A stretch of DNA of 64,000 bases from assembly GCF_040499845.1 (NCBI RefSeq), contig NZ_CP159342.1, positions 1,240,001 to 1,304,000 of the forward strand, read 5' to 3'. Numbering within the stretch: position 1 is the stretch's first letter; the number at the start of each line of letters is the position of its first letter. Positions 16,540 through 25,174 of this stretch are shown in pieces. A program made the translations under genes and the position numbers. This DNA is from Micromonospora sp. CCTCC AA 2012012 (GTDB taxonomy: Bacteria > Actinomycetota > Actinomycetes > Mycobacteriales > Micromonosporaceae). The notes below the pieces were generated by a model that did no database searches, had not been told where the DNA came from, and was given only the letters and a program-made list of their open reading frames with translations.

Positions 16540-17769
16540 TCAGTCGGCCTCGGGCGGGTCGGCGAGGTCGTCCGCCGACGGCTCCTGCGGCTCGGCCACC
16601 CAGGCGGAGAAGACCGGCACCCCGTGCCACGCCCCGGCCCCGTCCCGCCGCTGGTCCGTGGCCACCGCCACCACCGCGTACGGGTGGCCGAAGCGCAGCT
16701 CCGCCGTCCGGGCCACCCCCGGCGGGGCGAAGCTGACCAGCTCGAGCGCGGCGGTGACAGCGGCAGCGGAGAAGCCGTACCGGCCGAAGCGGGCCAGTGC
16801 GCTCTGCCGCGCCTCCACCTCGGCCCCCGCCACGCCCAGCCGGCCGGCGAGCGCCCGACCGGCGGCGTCGAACCCGAGGCCGGGGCCGGTCAGCCCGTGC
16901 TCGCTCCGCGCCGACCAGCACGGCAGCACCGCCGTGTGCCGCTCCTCGCGGCCACCGGTCGCCCGGGTGCGCAGTCGCTCCTCCCGCAGCTCCCACAGCG
17001 CCGTCCCGCCCAGCGGCAGGTCGAACAGGGACCGCCGGTCCACGTCCGTCCCGTCCACCGCGCCGGTGGCCAGCCGGTGGGCGGCGGCCAGCACCGCCGC
17101 CCGGTCGACGTCCGGCGCCGCGGCCACCGACACCACCGCCAGCCCGGCACCCGACTCGGCGCGGGCCGGCGCGAGGTGCACGATCACGTCCCCGGCCGCC
17201 CCGTCGGCGGCGATCCAGCCGCGGTGCCCGCGGGCGGGGCTGCGCAGCACCCGGGTCAGCGTGCCGGCCCAGCGGCTCTCCGGTCCCAGGTCGGCGGCCG
17301 GCGTGACGTCGAACGGGGTGGCCCAGGAGATCCGGGTGGCCACGGCGCTGGCCAGCGCCAGCACCACCTGTGGGGTGAGCCGCAGCGGGAACCGGTCGAT
17401 CAGGCCGAGGGTGTGCTCGCGGGCCCACTCGTCGAGCGCCGCCTGATCGGGCAGGGGACCGGTCGCGGTCTGCGGGGGCAGCGCGGCCTGCCAGTCGGTC
17501 GGCCCCTGCCCGGCCCGCTGCCACACGGCGGTCGCCGCCGGCACCAGCGGGTGCGGCTCGGCCAGCAGCGCGGCGGCCTGCGCCGCGGCGTCCGCCGGTG
17601 CCGTGCCGAGGACGTCGGCCAGGGCGTCCCGCTCCGCGCCGGTCGCCGCCGGGGCGCAGAGTGCCAGCAGCAGCCAGGCGCCGAGCGGGGAGGCGACGTG
17701 GTGGCCGGGGCCGGCGGCGGCGTGCAGGCGGGCGGCGTACCGGGCGAGGGAGTCCTGGAGGGTGCTCAT
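16540..17769 (-). CDS. Serpin-like protein
   Basis: A 409-residue protein with the serpin layout: N-terminal SPLGAWLLLALCAPAATGAERDAL, central LALASAVATRISWATPF (where serpins have NAIYFKGxWxxPF) and a C-terminal HPYAVVAVATDQ ... VPVFSAWVAEP resembling the end of the serpin fold. The reactive-centre region is poorly conserved and lacks the small-residue hinge of inhibitory serpins, so inhibition of a protease is doubtful. No signal peptide is visible, hence cytoplasmic. Family assignment rests on pattern resemblance only. Confidence 0.65.
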   Translation of the reverse strand: MSTLQDSLARYAARLHAAAGPGHHVASPLGAWLLLALCAPAATGAERDALADVLGTAPADAAAQAAALLAEPHPLVPAATAVWQRAGQGPTDWQAALPPQTATGPLPDQAALDEWAREHTLGLIDRFPLRLTPQVVLALASAVATRISWATPFDVTPAADLGPESRWAGTLTRVLRSPARGHRGWIAADGAAGDVIVHLAPARAESGAGLAVVSVAAAPDVDRAAVLAAAHRLATGAVDGTDVDRRSLFDLPLGGTALWELREERLRTRATGGREERHTAVLPCWSARSEHGLTGPGLGFDAAGRALAGRLGVAGAEVEARQSALARFGRYGFSAAAVTAALELVSFAPPGVARTAELRFGHPYAVVAVATDQRRDGAGAWHGVPVFSAWVAEPQEPSADDLADPPEAD

Positions 17770-17822
17770 GGCTCCACTCTGCCCATCGGCCGCCCGCTCG
17801 GCACGTCCAGCGCCGGGTCGGG

Positions 17823-18338
17823 TCACGACCACAGCTCGAACGGCTCGTCGATCTCCTCACCGGCCAGGAACGACGGCAGCAGCTCGGGCAGCCGGCCCGG
17901 ATAGAACCGCTCCCGGCCGGCCACGATCTCCGGCACCGGCCACCAGCGGAAGCCGACGTAGTCCTCCACCTCGTAGTCCAACCGGTCCGTGCCGTCCACG
18001 TCGGGCGCGTCGGCGTCGAGGCGTACGGTCAGCACCACCTCGTCCTGGACGTGCCGTGACTGGCGGTGGACGAAGCTGGCCCGGCGTCGCCACGACGGCG
18101 GGCCGAGCTGGGCGGCGGTGACCACGAACCCGGTCTCCTCACGCAGCTCCCGCAGCGCGGTCCGCGCGAACGTCTCACCGGGGTCCATGCCGCCGCCCGG
18201 CAGCTCCCACCAGGTGCCCAGCCGGGGATGGTCGGGGTCGCGGGTGTGGAAGAGCAGGACCAGCCCGGCCCGGTCGCGCACCACCAGCCGCACCGCGCGG
18301 CGTTCCCACACGGGCAGGTCCCGGGGCAGCTCGCTCAT
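17823..18338 (-). CDS. NUDIX hydrolase
   Basis: A 171-residue pyrophosphohydrolase. The Nudix box GGGMDPGETFARTALREL followed by REETG (about residues 48-70) matches GX5EX7REUXEEXGU and binds the metal for diphosphate cleavage. The substrate (nucleotide, sugar nucleotide or other) cannot be told. The gene lies 22 bp upstream of nothing obvious; the DUF4291 gene follows upstream on the same strand, 21 bp away, so they may share a transcript. Confidence 0.9.
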   Translation of the reverse strand: MSELPRDLPVWERRAVRLVVRDRAGLVLLFHTRDPDHPRLGTWWELPGGGMDPGETFARTALRELREETGFVVTAAQLGPPSWRRRASFVHRQSRHVQDEVVLTVRLDADAPDVDGTDRLDYEVEDYVGFRWWPVPEIVAGRERFYPGRLPELLPSFLAGEEIDEPFELWS

Positions 18339-18359
18339 GGTTCTCCTCCGCCCGTCACG

Positions 18360-18971
18360 CTACCCGTGCTCGGGCACGCTCGCCCCGATCGACCGGGCCA
18401 GCTCGGCGGGGAGCGGGTAGGGGCGCTCGACGGGGACCACCGCCGCCGCCCCGGCCTCGTCCCCGGCGGCGAGCCGCTCGCGGACCGTCCGGGCCAGCGG
18501 GGTCACGTCGGTCAGGTCGACCAGCCAGTCGTCGACGTACCGGTCGACGGCCGCGCCGGAGAGGCCGACCTGGAGCGACCGGTGCGGCAGCGGGGCCAGG
18601 CGTAGTGACCGCTCGGGGTCCCACTGGCACCGGACCGGGCTGCGGCGCAGCCGACGGCTCCACTCCGCCCGGTCGGTGTGCAGGCGGGGGTCGTAGCCGC
18701 TGGCGCAGGAGTTCGCGAGCGCCCACTCGAAACCGGCCCTGCTGATCCGGACGGCCAGCACCCGCTCCTGACCCGGCTTGGCGGCGTAGCCGCAGCGGTA
18801 CAGCATCCAGCGGAACGACGGCTTGATCCAGGTCATCCGCTCGCGTTTGAAGGGCGGCACGAAGCGCCCGGCGGCCAGTGCCGCCTCCGCGACCTCCGAC
18901 GGATAGGCCTGGTAGACGGTGATCGTGTCGGTGGTGAAGGTGGCCCGGATCTGTCGGGCAGGAACGGTCAC
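18360..18971 (-). CDS. DUF4291 family protein
   Basis: A 203-residue protein of the DUF4291 family, recognised by IRATFTTDTITVYQAY at the N-terminus and MTWIKPSFRWMLYRCGYA in the first half, the most conserved block. The family is widespread in bacteria and fungi and has no assigned function. GTG start; no membrane segment or signal peptide. Confidence 0.85.
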   Translation of the reverse strand: MTVPARQIRATFTTDTITVYQAYPSEVAEAALAAGRFVPPFKRERMTWIKPSFRWMLYRCGYAAKPGQERVLAVRISRAGFEWALANSCASGYDPRLHTDRAEWSRRLRRSPVRCQWDPERSLRLAPLPHRSLQVGLSGAAVDRYVDDWLVDLTDVTPLARTVRERLAAGDEAGAAAVVPVERPYPLPAELARSIGASVPEHG

Positions 18972-19065
18972 CCGCCGATGGTGTCGGTCGCCCCGGGTCC
19001 GCTCCACCGCTTTTCGCCCGGGCGGCGGGCGGCCGTCGACGGCGTCGGAAGATAGGCTGCCCGCC

Positions 19066-19557
19066 GTGGCAGGTCTGTTGAGAAATGTGGCGTCGCGGCT
19101 CGGTCGGCTCACCGGGGGCGCGACCGCGCCGGCCCGCCCGGGCCCGATCCCGGCCCAGGTCGCGCGGCGCCGCGAGGTCAGCGCGTTGCAGCGCCGCGAG
19201 CTGGCGTACGCCCCGGAGCTGGACGGGCAGGCGGACCCGGGGGAGATCGTCTGGACCTGGGTCCCGTACGAGGACGACCCCCGCCAGGGCAAGGACCGCC
19301 CGGTGCTGGTGGTCGGCCGGCAGAGCCGGACCCTGTTCGGGCTGATGCTCTCCAGCCAGAGCGAGCGGGACGGGCAGCGGCACTGGCTGGCGCTCGGACC
19401 GGGCTCCTGGGACCGGGACAACCGGCCGAGCTGGGTACGCCTCGACCGGGTCCTCACGATGCGTGAGGACAGCATCCGGCGCGAAGGGGCGGTGCTGGAC
19501 CGGCCCCGCTTCGACCGGGTCGGCCAGGCCCTGCGCGCCGGCTACGGCTGGCGCTGA
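19066..19557 (+). CDS. PemK/MazF-like toxin-family protein
   Basis: A 163-residue protein. An N-terminal 45-residue stretch rich in Arg/Ala/Pro is followed by a PemK/MazF-like barrel starting DPGEIVWTWVPYEDDPRQGKDRPVLVVGR, where the Pro-rich strand and the RPVLVV strand match the ribonuclease toxins. Such single, long forms are common in actinomycetes. No antitoxin gene is adjacent on either side, so it may not be a toxin in the usual sense. GTG start, no strong ribosome site. Confidence 0.72.
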   Translation: MAGLLRNVASRLGRLTGGATAPARPGPIPAQVARRREVSALQRRELAYAPELDGQADPGEIVWTWVPYEDDPRQGKDRPVLVVGRQSRTLFGLMLSSQSERDGQRHWLALGPGSWDRDNRPSWVRLDRVLTMREDSIRREGAVLDRPRFDRVGQALRAGYGWR

Positions 19558-19573
19558 TCCCGGCGGTGTGCCC

Positions 19574-20596
19574 GTGACCGGTGACCCGATCGTCCCCGTC
19601 GACGACCGGATCGCCTCCTGGGTGGCCGCGGACTTCGGGCTGACCCTGGTCTCCGCCGTGCCGGTCGGCTTCGGCGCGGACCCCACCGCCCGACTCTGGC
19701 GGGCGACCACCGGGGACGGCGCCGCCTGGGCGGTCAAGCTCTCCGGCGGCGGCAGCCCGACCGGTCTGCTGGTGCCGGCCCGGCTGGCCGGGCGCGGCGT
19801 GCCGGGCATCGTCGCCCCGCGCCGCACCCGCGACGGCCGGGTGTACGCGCTCCGCGACGGACGGCGGCTCTCGGTGGCGCCCTGGGTCTCCGACGAGCGG
19901 GCGCCGGCCGGCGACCTGCGTCCCGCCCACTGGCGCGGGTACGGCGCGGTGCTGGCCGCGACGCACGCCACCCCGGTCACCGGTGAGCTGGCCGACCTGC
20001 CCCGGGAGGACCACACGCACACCGCGGTCGGCGCGGCGACCCGGCGGACGGATCAACGGCTGCGCGGCGTGGACGACCGGACGGCCGACGGGTGGACCCG
20101 GCGGGTCGCGGCCCGCTGGCGTGCCGTCGCCGCCGACGTGGCGACCCTGCTGGACCAGGTGGACCGGCTCGGTGCCCGGCTGCGGGCCCGACCGGCCGAC
20201 CTGGTGGTCTGCCACGGCGACCCCCACCTGGGCAACCTGCTGCTCGGTCCGGACGGGCAGGTCTGGCTGATCGACTGGGACGACGCCGTGCTGGCGCCCC
20301 GCGAGCGGGACCTGATGTTCGTGCTGGGCGGCGGTCCCGCCTTCGCGCCTCCGTCCGGGGTGGACGAGGCCGCCTTCCTGGCCGGCTACGGCCCGGTACG
20401 CCCGGACCCGCTCCGGCTCGCGTACCACCTGGGCGTGCGGGCGTTGGACGACATGTGGAGCTGGGCCGCCGACGTGGCCGATCCCGCGCTGCCCGAGGCG
20501 GACCGGGTCCGCGCGCTGTCGATCGTGGACGGTCTGGTGTCGCCGGTGGGGCTGCTCAGCCTGGCCCGTCGGGCGATGCGCGACCTGGGCCGCTGA
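19574..20596 (+). CDS. Phosphotransferase family protein (aminoglycoside phosphotransferase fold)
   Basis: A 340-residue APH-fold kinase. The catalytic loop VVCHGDPHLGNLLL and the metal-binding LIDWDDA are intact; the N-lobe lysine is in AWAVKLSGG. Family members phosphorylate aminoglycosides, choline, homoserine or other hydroxyl compounds; the substrate is not evident. GTG at 19574 is taken as start; another GTG lies at 19568. It follows the PemK-like gene by 16 bp. Confidence 0.8.
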   Translation: MTGDPIVPVDDRIASWVAADFGLTLVSAVPVGFGADPTARLWRATTGDGAAWAVKLSGGGSPTGLLVPARLAGRGVPGIVAPRRTRDGRVYALRDGRRLSVAPWVSDERAPAGDLRPAHWRGYGAVLAATHATPVTGELADLPREDHTHTAVGAATRRTDQRLRGVDDRTADGWTRRVAARWRAVAADVATLLDQVDRLGARLRARPADLVVCHGDPHLGNLLLGPDGQVWLIDWDDAVLAPRERDLMFVLGGGPAFAPPSGVDEAAFLAGYGPVRPDPLRLAYHLGVRALDDMWSWAADVADPALPEADRVRALSIVDGLVSPVGLLSLARRAMRDLGR

Positions 20597-20597
20597 C

Positions 20598-21248
20598 TCA
20601 GCACTCGGCCAGGTACGGGGTGTCCACGAGCTGGCGGGCGGCCCGGGCGGACCCGACGCTCTTCGCCTCGTACATCGCCGCGTCGGCGCGGCACAGCGCC
20701 TCGGCGAGCTGGGTCGGATGGTGCACCGGGGCGAGCCCGACCGAGGCGGTGACCTGCACCGACCGGGTGCCCAGCGAGATCGGCGCGGCCAGGGCCTCGC
20801 AGAGCCGGCGGGTGGCGCGCTCGATCCACCGGCGGTCGACGGTCGGGCTGACCAGCAGGCCGGCGAACTCGTCGCCGCCGAGGCGGGCCACCAGGTTGTC
20901 ACCGGCGAAGGCCGCCAGGCGTTGGGCGACGCTGATCAGCACCTGGTCACCGGCGGCGTGCCCGTAGCGGTCGTTGACCAGCTTGAAGTCGTCGAGGTCG
21001 AGCACGACGGCGATCAGCGGCGTGCCGGCGGAGCTGGTCAGCAGGGTCCCGGCGAGCCGGTAGAAGGCCCGCCGGTTGGGCAGCCCGGTCAGCGGGTCGT
21101 GGCTGGCCGCGTGCCGTTCGGCCGCCAGTTCGGCCTGGAGCAGATCGATCTCGGCCTCCGCGCGCAACGCGCGGCGGCGCAACTGCCAGGCGGAGACGAG
21201 GGCACCGGCGGCGGAGACGCCGGACGCGAACGTCATCGGATCCGGCAC
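20598..21248 (-). CDS. GGDEF-domain diguanylate cyclase
   Basis: A 216-residue protein: a short hydrophobic N-terminal segment (about residues 8-22), a helix, then a GGDEF domain with an intact active site LGGDEFAGLL and the DPLTGLPNRRAF start typical of active cyclases. It should make cyclic di-GMP from GTP; no inhibitory I-site RxxD is obvious upstream of GGDEF. GTG start behind GAGGGAGG; an ATG at 21236 is less well placed. A 20-bp palindrome (21288-21307) lies 40 bp upstream. Confidence 0.87.
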   Translation of the reverse strand: MPDPMTFASGVSAAGALVSAWQLRRRALRAEAEIDLLQAELAAERHAASHDPLTGLPNRRAFYRLAGTLLTSSAGTPLIAVVLDLDDFKLVNDRYGHAAGDQVLISVAQRLAAFAGDNLVARLGGDEFAGLLVSPTVDRRWIERATRRLCEALAAPISLGTRSVQVTASVGLAPVHHPTQLAEALCRADAAMYEAKSVGSARAARQLVDTPYLAEC

Positions 21249-21287
21249 GAGCCCTCCCTCACCCCAGCCGTCGGCCTGACCGTGTCG

Positions 21288-21307
21288 GCCCTGGTGGCCA
21301 CCAGGGC
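21288..21307. promoter_or_regulatory. Perfect 20-bp palindrome upstream of the GGDEF gene
   Basis: GCCCTGGTGGCCACCAGGGC reads the same on both strands, with a further partial CCGTG/CACGG arm outside. It has no loop, which favours a protein-binding site over a terminator. It lies between the divergent GGDEF and DUF397 genes. Confidence 0.5.
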
Positions 21308-21371
21308 ACGGTGACCCACAGTGAGCGGATGGGTACACGGTTCCGTTCGGTTATCATGCTCGCTGTCCAAT

Positions 21372-21399
21372 GCAGATGCAATAGCAGATGCACGTGCAT
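21372..21399. promoter_or_regulatory. Repeated GCAGATGCA sites and ATGCACGTGCAT palindrome before the DUF397/XRE genes
   Basis: GCAGATGCA occurs at 21372-21380 and 21384-21392, 12 bp apart, and runs into the perfect palindrome ATGCACGTGCAT (21388-21399). These are spaced for two proteins on one DNA face and lie just below a TATCAT box (21352-21357). Likely operator for the XRE regulator encoded downstream; inference. Confidence 0.5.
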
Positions 21400-21485
21400 C
21401 CGGTCCTGAATCGACCGACCACCCCTGAGTCGCCGCCACCGCTCCTCCCACGGCACCGGCCGGCTCTCGCGCAGAAAGACGCCCC

Positions 21486-21749
21486 ATGCAACAGCCCGAG
21501 AACGGCGTACCCGCCAGTCAGCTTCCGTCGCTCCGCTGGCAGAAGAGCCGCCGGAGCAACCCGAGCGGCAACTGCGTCGAGCTGGCCGAACTGCCCGACG
21601 GCGCGGGCATCGCGATGCGCAACTCGCGCCACCCGGAGGGGCCGGCCCTGATCTACACCGTGGACGAGATCGCGGCCTTCGTGCTGGGCGCGCGGGACGG
21701 CGACTTCGACCACCTGCTCCCCGACACGCGGTCCCGTCGACGGGACTGA
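21486..21749 (+). CDS. DUF397 domain protein
   Basis: An 87-residue small protein of the DUF397 family, with the typical LRWQKSRRSNPSGNCVELAELPDG, an RNSRHPEGPALIYT middle and an FVLGARDGDFDHL end. In actinomycetes DUF397 proteins pair with XRE-DUF5753 regulators (WhiJ-like pairs) and are thought to modulate them. The partner begins 93 bp downstream on the same strand. Confidence 0.92.
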   Translation: MQQPENGVPASQLPSLRWQKSRRSNPSGNCVELAELPDGAGIAMRNSRHPEGPALIYTVDEIAAFVLGARDGDFDHLLPDTRSRRRD

Positions 21750-21842
21750 CTCGGCCGTCCGGACAGTTCACCTCACTGTCGGTTCATGGCATGCTTACGC
21801 GTCGGGCGTCCGGCCCGCCACCCGGCATGCGAAGGACGGCAC

Positions 21843-22730
21843 GTGACGATGGTTCCCGGCGAGGGCGGTCCGGCCACCGGTCCGACCGTGCTGCGCATGC
21901 TGCTCGGGGCGCAGCTGCGTCGGCTCCGCGAGGGCGCCGGGGTGACCCGGGAGGGCGCCGGCTGGGAGATCCGCTCGTCCGAGTCGAAGATCAGCCGGAT
22001 GGAGCTGGGCCGGGTCGGCTTCAAGGAACGCGACGTCGCCGACCTGCTCACCCTCTACGGCGTCACCGACACCGACGAGCGGGCGGCGCTGCTCAAGCTC
22101 GCCCGGGACGCGAACAGCCCCGGCTGGTGGCACCGCTACGGCGACGTGCTGCCGAGCTGGTTCCAGTCGTACCTGGGGCTGGAGGCCGCCGCCGCGCTGA
22201 TCCGCACCTACGAGGTGCAGTTCGTGCCCGGCCTGCTGCAGACCCCGGAGTACGCCCGCGCGGTGATCCTCCTCGGCCACCGCGCCGCCCCGCCCGAGGA
22301 GATCGAGCGGCGGGTGAGCCTGCGGGTGGAACGTCAGGAGCTGCTGCGCCGTCCCCGGCCGCCACAACTCTGGGCGGTCGTCGACGAGGCCGCCCTGCGC
22401 CGCCCGATCGGCGGCCCGGAGGTCATGCGCGGCCAGTTGACCGCGCTGATCGAGGCGACCAGGTCACCGCACGTACGGTTGCAGATCGTGCCCTTCGACG
22501 CCGGCGGCCACGCCGCGGCCGGCGGTGCCTTCACCATCCTGCGCTTCGGCGACCAGGACCTGCCCGACATCGTCTACATCGAGCAGCTGACCAGCGCGAT
22601 CTACCTCGACAAGCGGGACGACCTGGACTACTACGCGCTGGCCATGGAGCGCCTCTGCGTGGAGGCCGAGCCGCCGGAGCGGACCGCGGAGATCCTGGGC
22701 CGGATCCTCGCCGAGCACTACCCGCAGTGA
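21843..22730 (+). CDS. XRE-family regulator with DUF5753 domain
   Basis: A 295-residue DNA-binding protein: a helix-turn-helix near residues 20-75 (LRRLREGAGVTREGAGWEIRSSESKISRMELG) and a DUF5753 domain to the C-terminus (IRTYEVQFVPGLLQTPEYARAV, RQELLRRPRPPQLWAVVDEAALRR). GTG with AAGGA upstream is taken as start; an ATG two codons later is the alternative. Paired with the preceding DUF397 gene, as in the developmental regulators of Streptomyces; target genes unknown. Confidence 0.9.
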   Translation: MTMVPGEGGPATGPTVLRMLLGAQLRRLREGAGVTREGAGWEIRSSESKISRMELGRVGFKERDVADLLTLYGVTDTDERAALLKLARDANSPGWWHRYGDVLPSWFQSYLGLEAAAALIRTYEVQFVPGLLQTPEYARAVILLGHRAAPPEEIERRVSLRVERQELLRRPRPPQLWAVVDEAALRRPIGGPEVMRGQLTALIEATRSPHVRLQIVPFDAGGHAAAGGAFTILRFGDQDLPDIVYIEQLTSAIYLDKRDDLDYYALAMERLCVEAEPPERTAEILGRILAEHYPQ

Positions 22731-22839
22731 CCGGTCCCGGGGCCGCCACCACCCCGGGCCGGGCACTACCATGAGCGCGAATCGAGGACAGTGGACGGTC
22801 GTCGCCCGGCGCGGGTGACGCGGAGTCGTGGAGGCACCC

Positions 22840-23688
22840 TTGACCACCGAAGTTCCCGACACCGCGACCGACCCCGTCCACCCGAGCGACCGGATCGACA
22901 CCTCGGTGGCGCACCCCGCCCGCCGCTACAACTACTGGCTCGGCGGCAAGGACAACTTCGCCGCCGACCGGGAGTCCGGCGACCGGATGGCCGAACTCTT
23001 CCCGAGCATCCGGATCAGCGCCCTGGAGAACCGGCGCTTCCTGCAGCGCGCGGTCGGCCACCTCGCCCGCGAGGCCGGCATCCGGCAGTTCCTCGACGTC
23101 GGCACCGGCATCCCGACCGCCAACAACACCCACGAGGTGGCCCAGGGCATCGCCCCCGCGTCCCGGGTGGTCTACGTCGACAACGACCCGATCGTGCTGG
23201 CCCACGCCCGGGCCCTGCTGACCAGCTCCGCCGAGGGCGCCACCGCCTACATCGACGCCGACCTGCGCGACCCGGACAAGATCCTCAGCCACCCCGACCT
23301 GCGGCGCACCCTCGACCTGTCCCAGCCGGTCGGGCTGATGCTGGTCGCCGTGCTGCACTTCGTCCCCGACGCCGACGACCCGTACGCCGCGGTCACCCGG
23401 CTGCTCGACGCGCTGCCGGCCGGCAGTTACCTCGCCGCGTCGCACGCCACCCACGACTACCTCCCGCCGCACCTGGCGCAGGAGGCGAAGGCGTCCGCCC
23501 GGGGCGGCGGCCCGCACGGCATCATCAACCTGCGCAGCCGGGACGAATTCACCCGCTTCTTCACCGGCCTGGAGCTGATCGAGCCGGGTATCAGCTCGGT
23601 CGCGGAGTGGCGGGCCGGGACGGAGCCGCAGCCGCGCCCCTCCGTCGTCGAGGTCAGCATGTACGGCGGGGTGGCCCGCAAACCCTGA
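22840..23688 (+). CDS. DUF574-family SAM-dependent methyltransferase
   Basis: A 282-residue methyltransferase of the actinobacterial DUF574 family, identified by RRYNYWLGGKDNFAADRE and the SAM-binding FLDVGTGIPT. The start is TTG: GGAGG (22830-22834) stands five bases before it, while the upstream GTG at 22828 is part of that ribosome site. The family commonly neighbours XRE-DUF5753/DUF397 pairs and its substrate is unknown. Confidence 0.9.
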   Translation: MTTEVPDTATDPVHPSDRIDTSVAHPARRYNYWLGGKDNFAADRESGDRMAELFPSIRISALENRRFLQRAVGHLAREAGIRQFLDVGTGIPTANNTHEVAQGIAPASRVVYVDNDPIVLAHARALLTSSAEGATAYIDADLRDPDKILSHPDLRRTLDLSQPVGLMLVAVLHFVPDADDPYAAVTRLLDALPAGSYLAASHATHDYLPPHLAQEAKASARGGGPHGIINLRSRDEFTRFFTGLELIEPGISSVAEWRAGTEPQPRPSVVEVSMYGGVARKP

Positions 23689-23713
23689 CGGGCGGCAGGC
23701 AGACTGGACCACC

Positions 23714-25174
23714 ATGTCGCCGTTCACGCCCCAGCTGCGGTTGCACGACCGGTTCGTCCTGCGCGAGCGCATCGGCCTCGGCGGGATGTCCGAGGTGTGG
23801 CGCGCCGACGACGAGGTGCTGCACCGCCCCGTCGCGGTGAAGGCCCTCGCGTCGCAGCTCGCCACCGATCCGCAGCTGCGGGCGACCATCCAGCGCGAGG
23901 CCCGCGCCGCCGCTCGGCTCACCCATCCGAACGTCACCCAGGTGTACGACTACGGCGAGGCGACGCTGGCCGACGGGGCGGTCGTGCCGTACCTGGTCAT
24001 GGAGCTGGTGGAGGGGCGGAACCTGGCCGACCGGCTGGCCACCGGCCCGCTGCCGTGGCCGGAGGCCGTCCGGGTGGCCGGGCAGGTGGCGGCCGCGCTG
24101 GCCGCCGCGCACCGGATCGGCGTGGTGCACCGGGACATCAAACCGGGCAACGTGATGCTCACCGAGACCGGCGCGAAGGTCCTCGACTTCGGCATCGCCG
24201 CGTTGGCCGGGCCGCGGCACTCCGGGCAGACCGGCGAGCTGGTGATGGGCACCCCGGCCTACTTCGCCCCGGAGCGGATGACCCCCGGCCCGCCCGACCC
24301 GGCCAGCGACGTGTACGCCCTCGGCGCGCTGCTCTACCGCACCCTCACCGGCCGGGCGCCCCTGCCCGTGCAGACCTGGGAGGACGTCCTCGACGTGCAG
24401 GCCCGCCGGCCGCCCGTGCCGCCGCCGGGCGTCCCCGGCCTTCCCGCCGACCTCGCCGAGCTGACCCTCGCCTGCCTCGCGCTCGACCCGGCCCGGCGGC
24501 CCACCGCCGCCCAGCTCGCCACCCGGTTCGGCGCCGGCCAGCCCGCCGACCCGCCGACCGCCATTCTGCCCACCGTGGCCCGGCCCGCGCAGCCGCCCAC
24601 CCTGATCGACCGGGCGCCCGCGCCGGTCCGCCCGACCCCGCCGCCGCTGCCCTCGATACCGGCGGTGTCGCCGCGCCCGCCGGCCCGCTCGGGCCGCCTG
24701 ATCGGCGTGCTGGTCGCGACGGCTGTCCTGCTCCTGCTCGGCCTGGTCGGGACGATCGTGCTCGGTGACCGCCCCGGTCGGACGCCGGACGCCGGCCCGG
24801 CCACCGTCGCGCCCGCCCAGGACCCGACCGGGGAGTCCTCCGCGCCGCCGCCCCCGGAGACCGGCGGCGCGCCCACCACCACCCGGCCGGGGCCGCTCAC
24901 GCTGCGCCAGTTGGCCGCCGGGTTCGCCGCGGTGCTCGCCGACGCGCGGGCCAGCGGCCAGATCGACGAGAAGACCGCCCAGGACCTGCGGGAGAAGGCC
25001 GCCGAGCTGGACCGGGGCAAGCCGAAGGACCGTGCCAAGCGGCTCGCCGACCTGCGCGAGCGGGTCGCCGAGGCGGCGGACCGGGGCCGCCTGGACGGCG
25101 ACACCGCCGCCCGCCTCCAGCAACTGCTCGACGCGTACGTGCCGGCGCGCGGCGGCGGCCGCAACGACGACTGA
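23714..25174 (+). CDS. PknB-type Ser/Thr protein kinase, membrane-anchored
   Basis: A 486-residue receptor-like kinase. Kinase domain at about residues 12-270 with GLGGMSEVW, Lys43, the catalytic HRDIKPGN (139-146) and DFG (158-160), all intact. A Pro-rich linker leads to one membrane helix (about 328-350). The outer part of some 135 residues begins with a Pro/Thr-rich stretch and ends in a charged helical region (LREKAAELDRGKPKDRAKRL), without PASTA repeats. The signal sensed is unknown. Confidence 0.92.
   Translation: MSPFTPQLRLHDRFVLRERIGLGGMSEVWRADDEVLHRPVAVKALASQLATDPQLRATIQREARAAARLTHPNVTQVYDYGEATLADGAVVPYLVMELVEGRNLADRLATGPLPWPEAVRVAGQVAAALAAAHRIGVVHRDIKPGNVMLTETGAKVLDFGIAALAGPRHSGQTGELVMGTPAYFAPERMTPGPPDPASDVYALGALLYRTLTGRAPLPVQTWEDVLDVQARRPPVPPPGVPGLPADLAELTLACLALDPARRPTAAQLATRFGAGQPADPPTAILPTVARPAQPPTLIDRAPAPVRPTPPPLPSIPAVSPRPPARSGRLIGVLVATAVLLLLGLVGTIVLGDRPGRTPDAGPATVAPAQDPTGESSAPPPPETGGAPTTTRPGPLTLRQLAAGFAAVLADARASGQIDEKTAQDLREKAAELDRGKPKDRAKRLADLRERVAEAADRGRLDGDTAARLQQLLDAYVPARGGGRNDD

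Noticed and set aside
19066..20596. Toxin-antitoxin pair formed by the PemK-like gene and the next gene
   Set aside because: The following gene encodes an intact APH-fold kinase, not an antitoxin.
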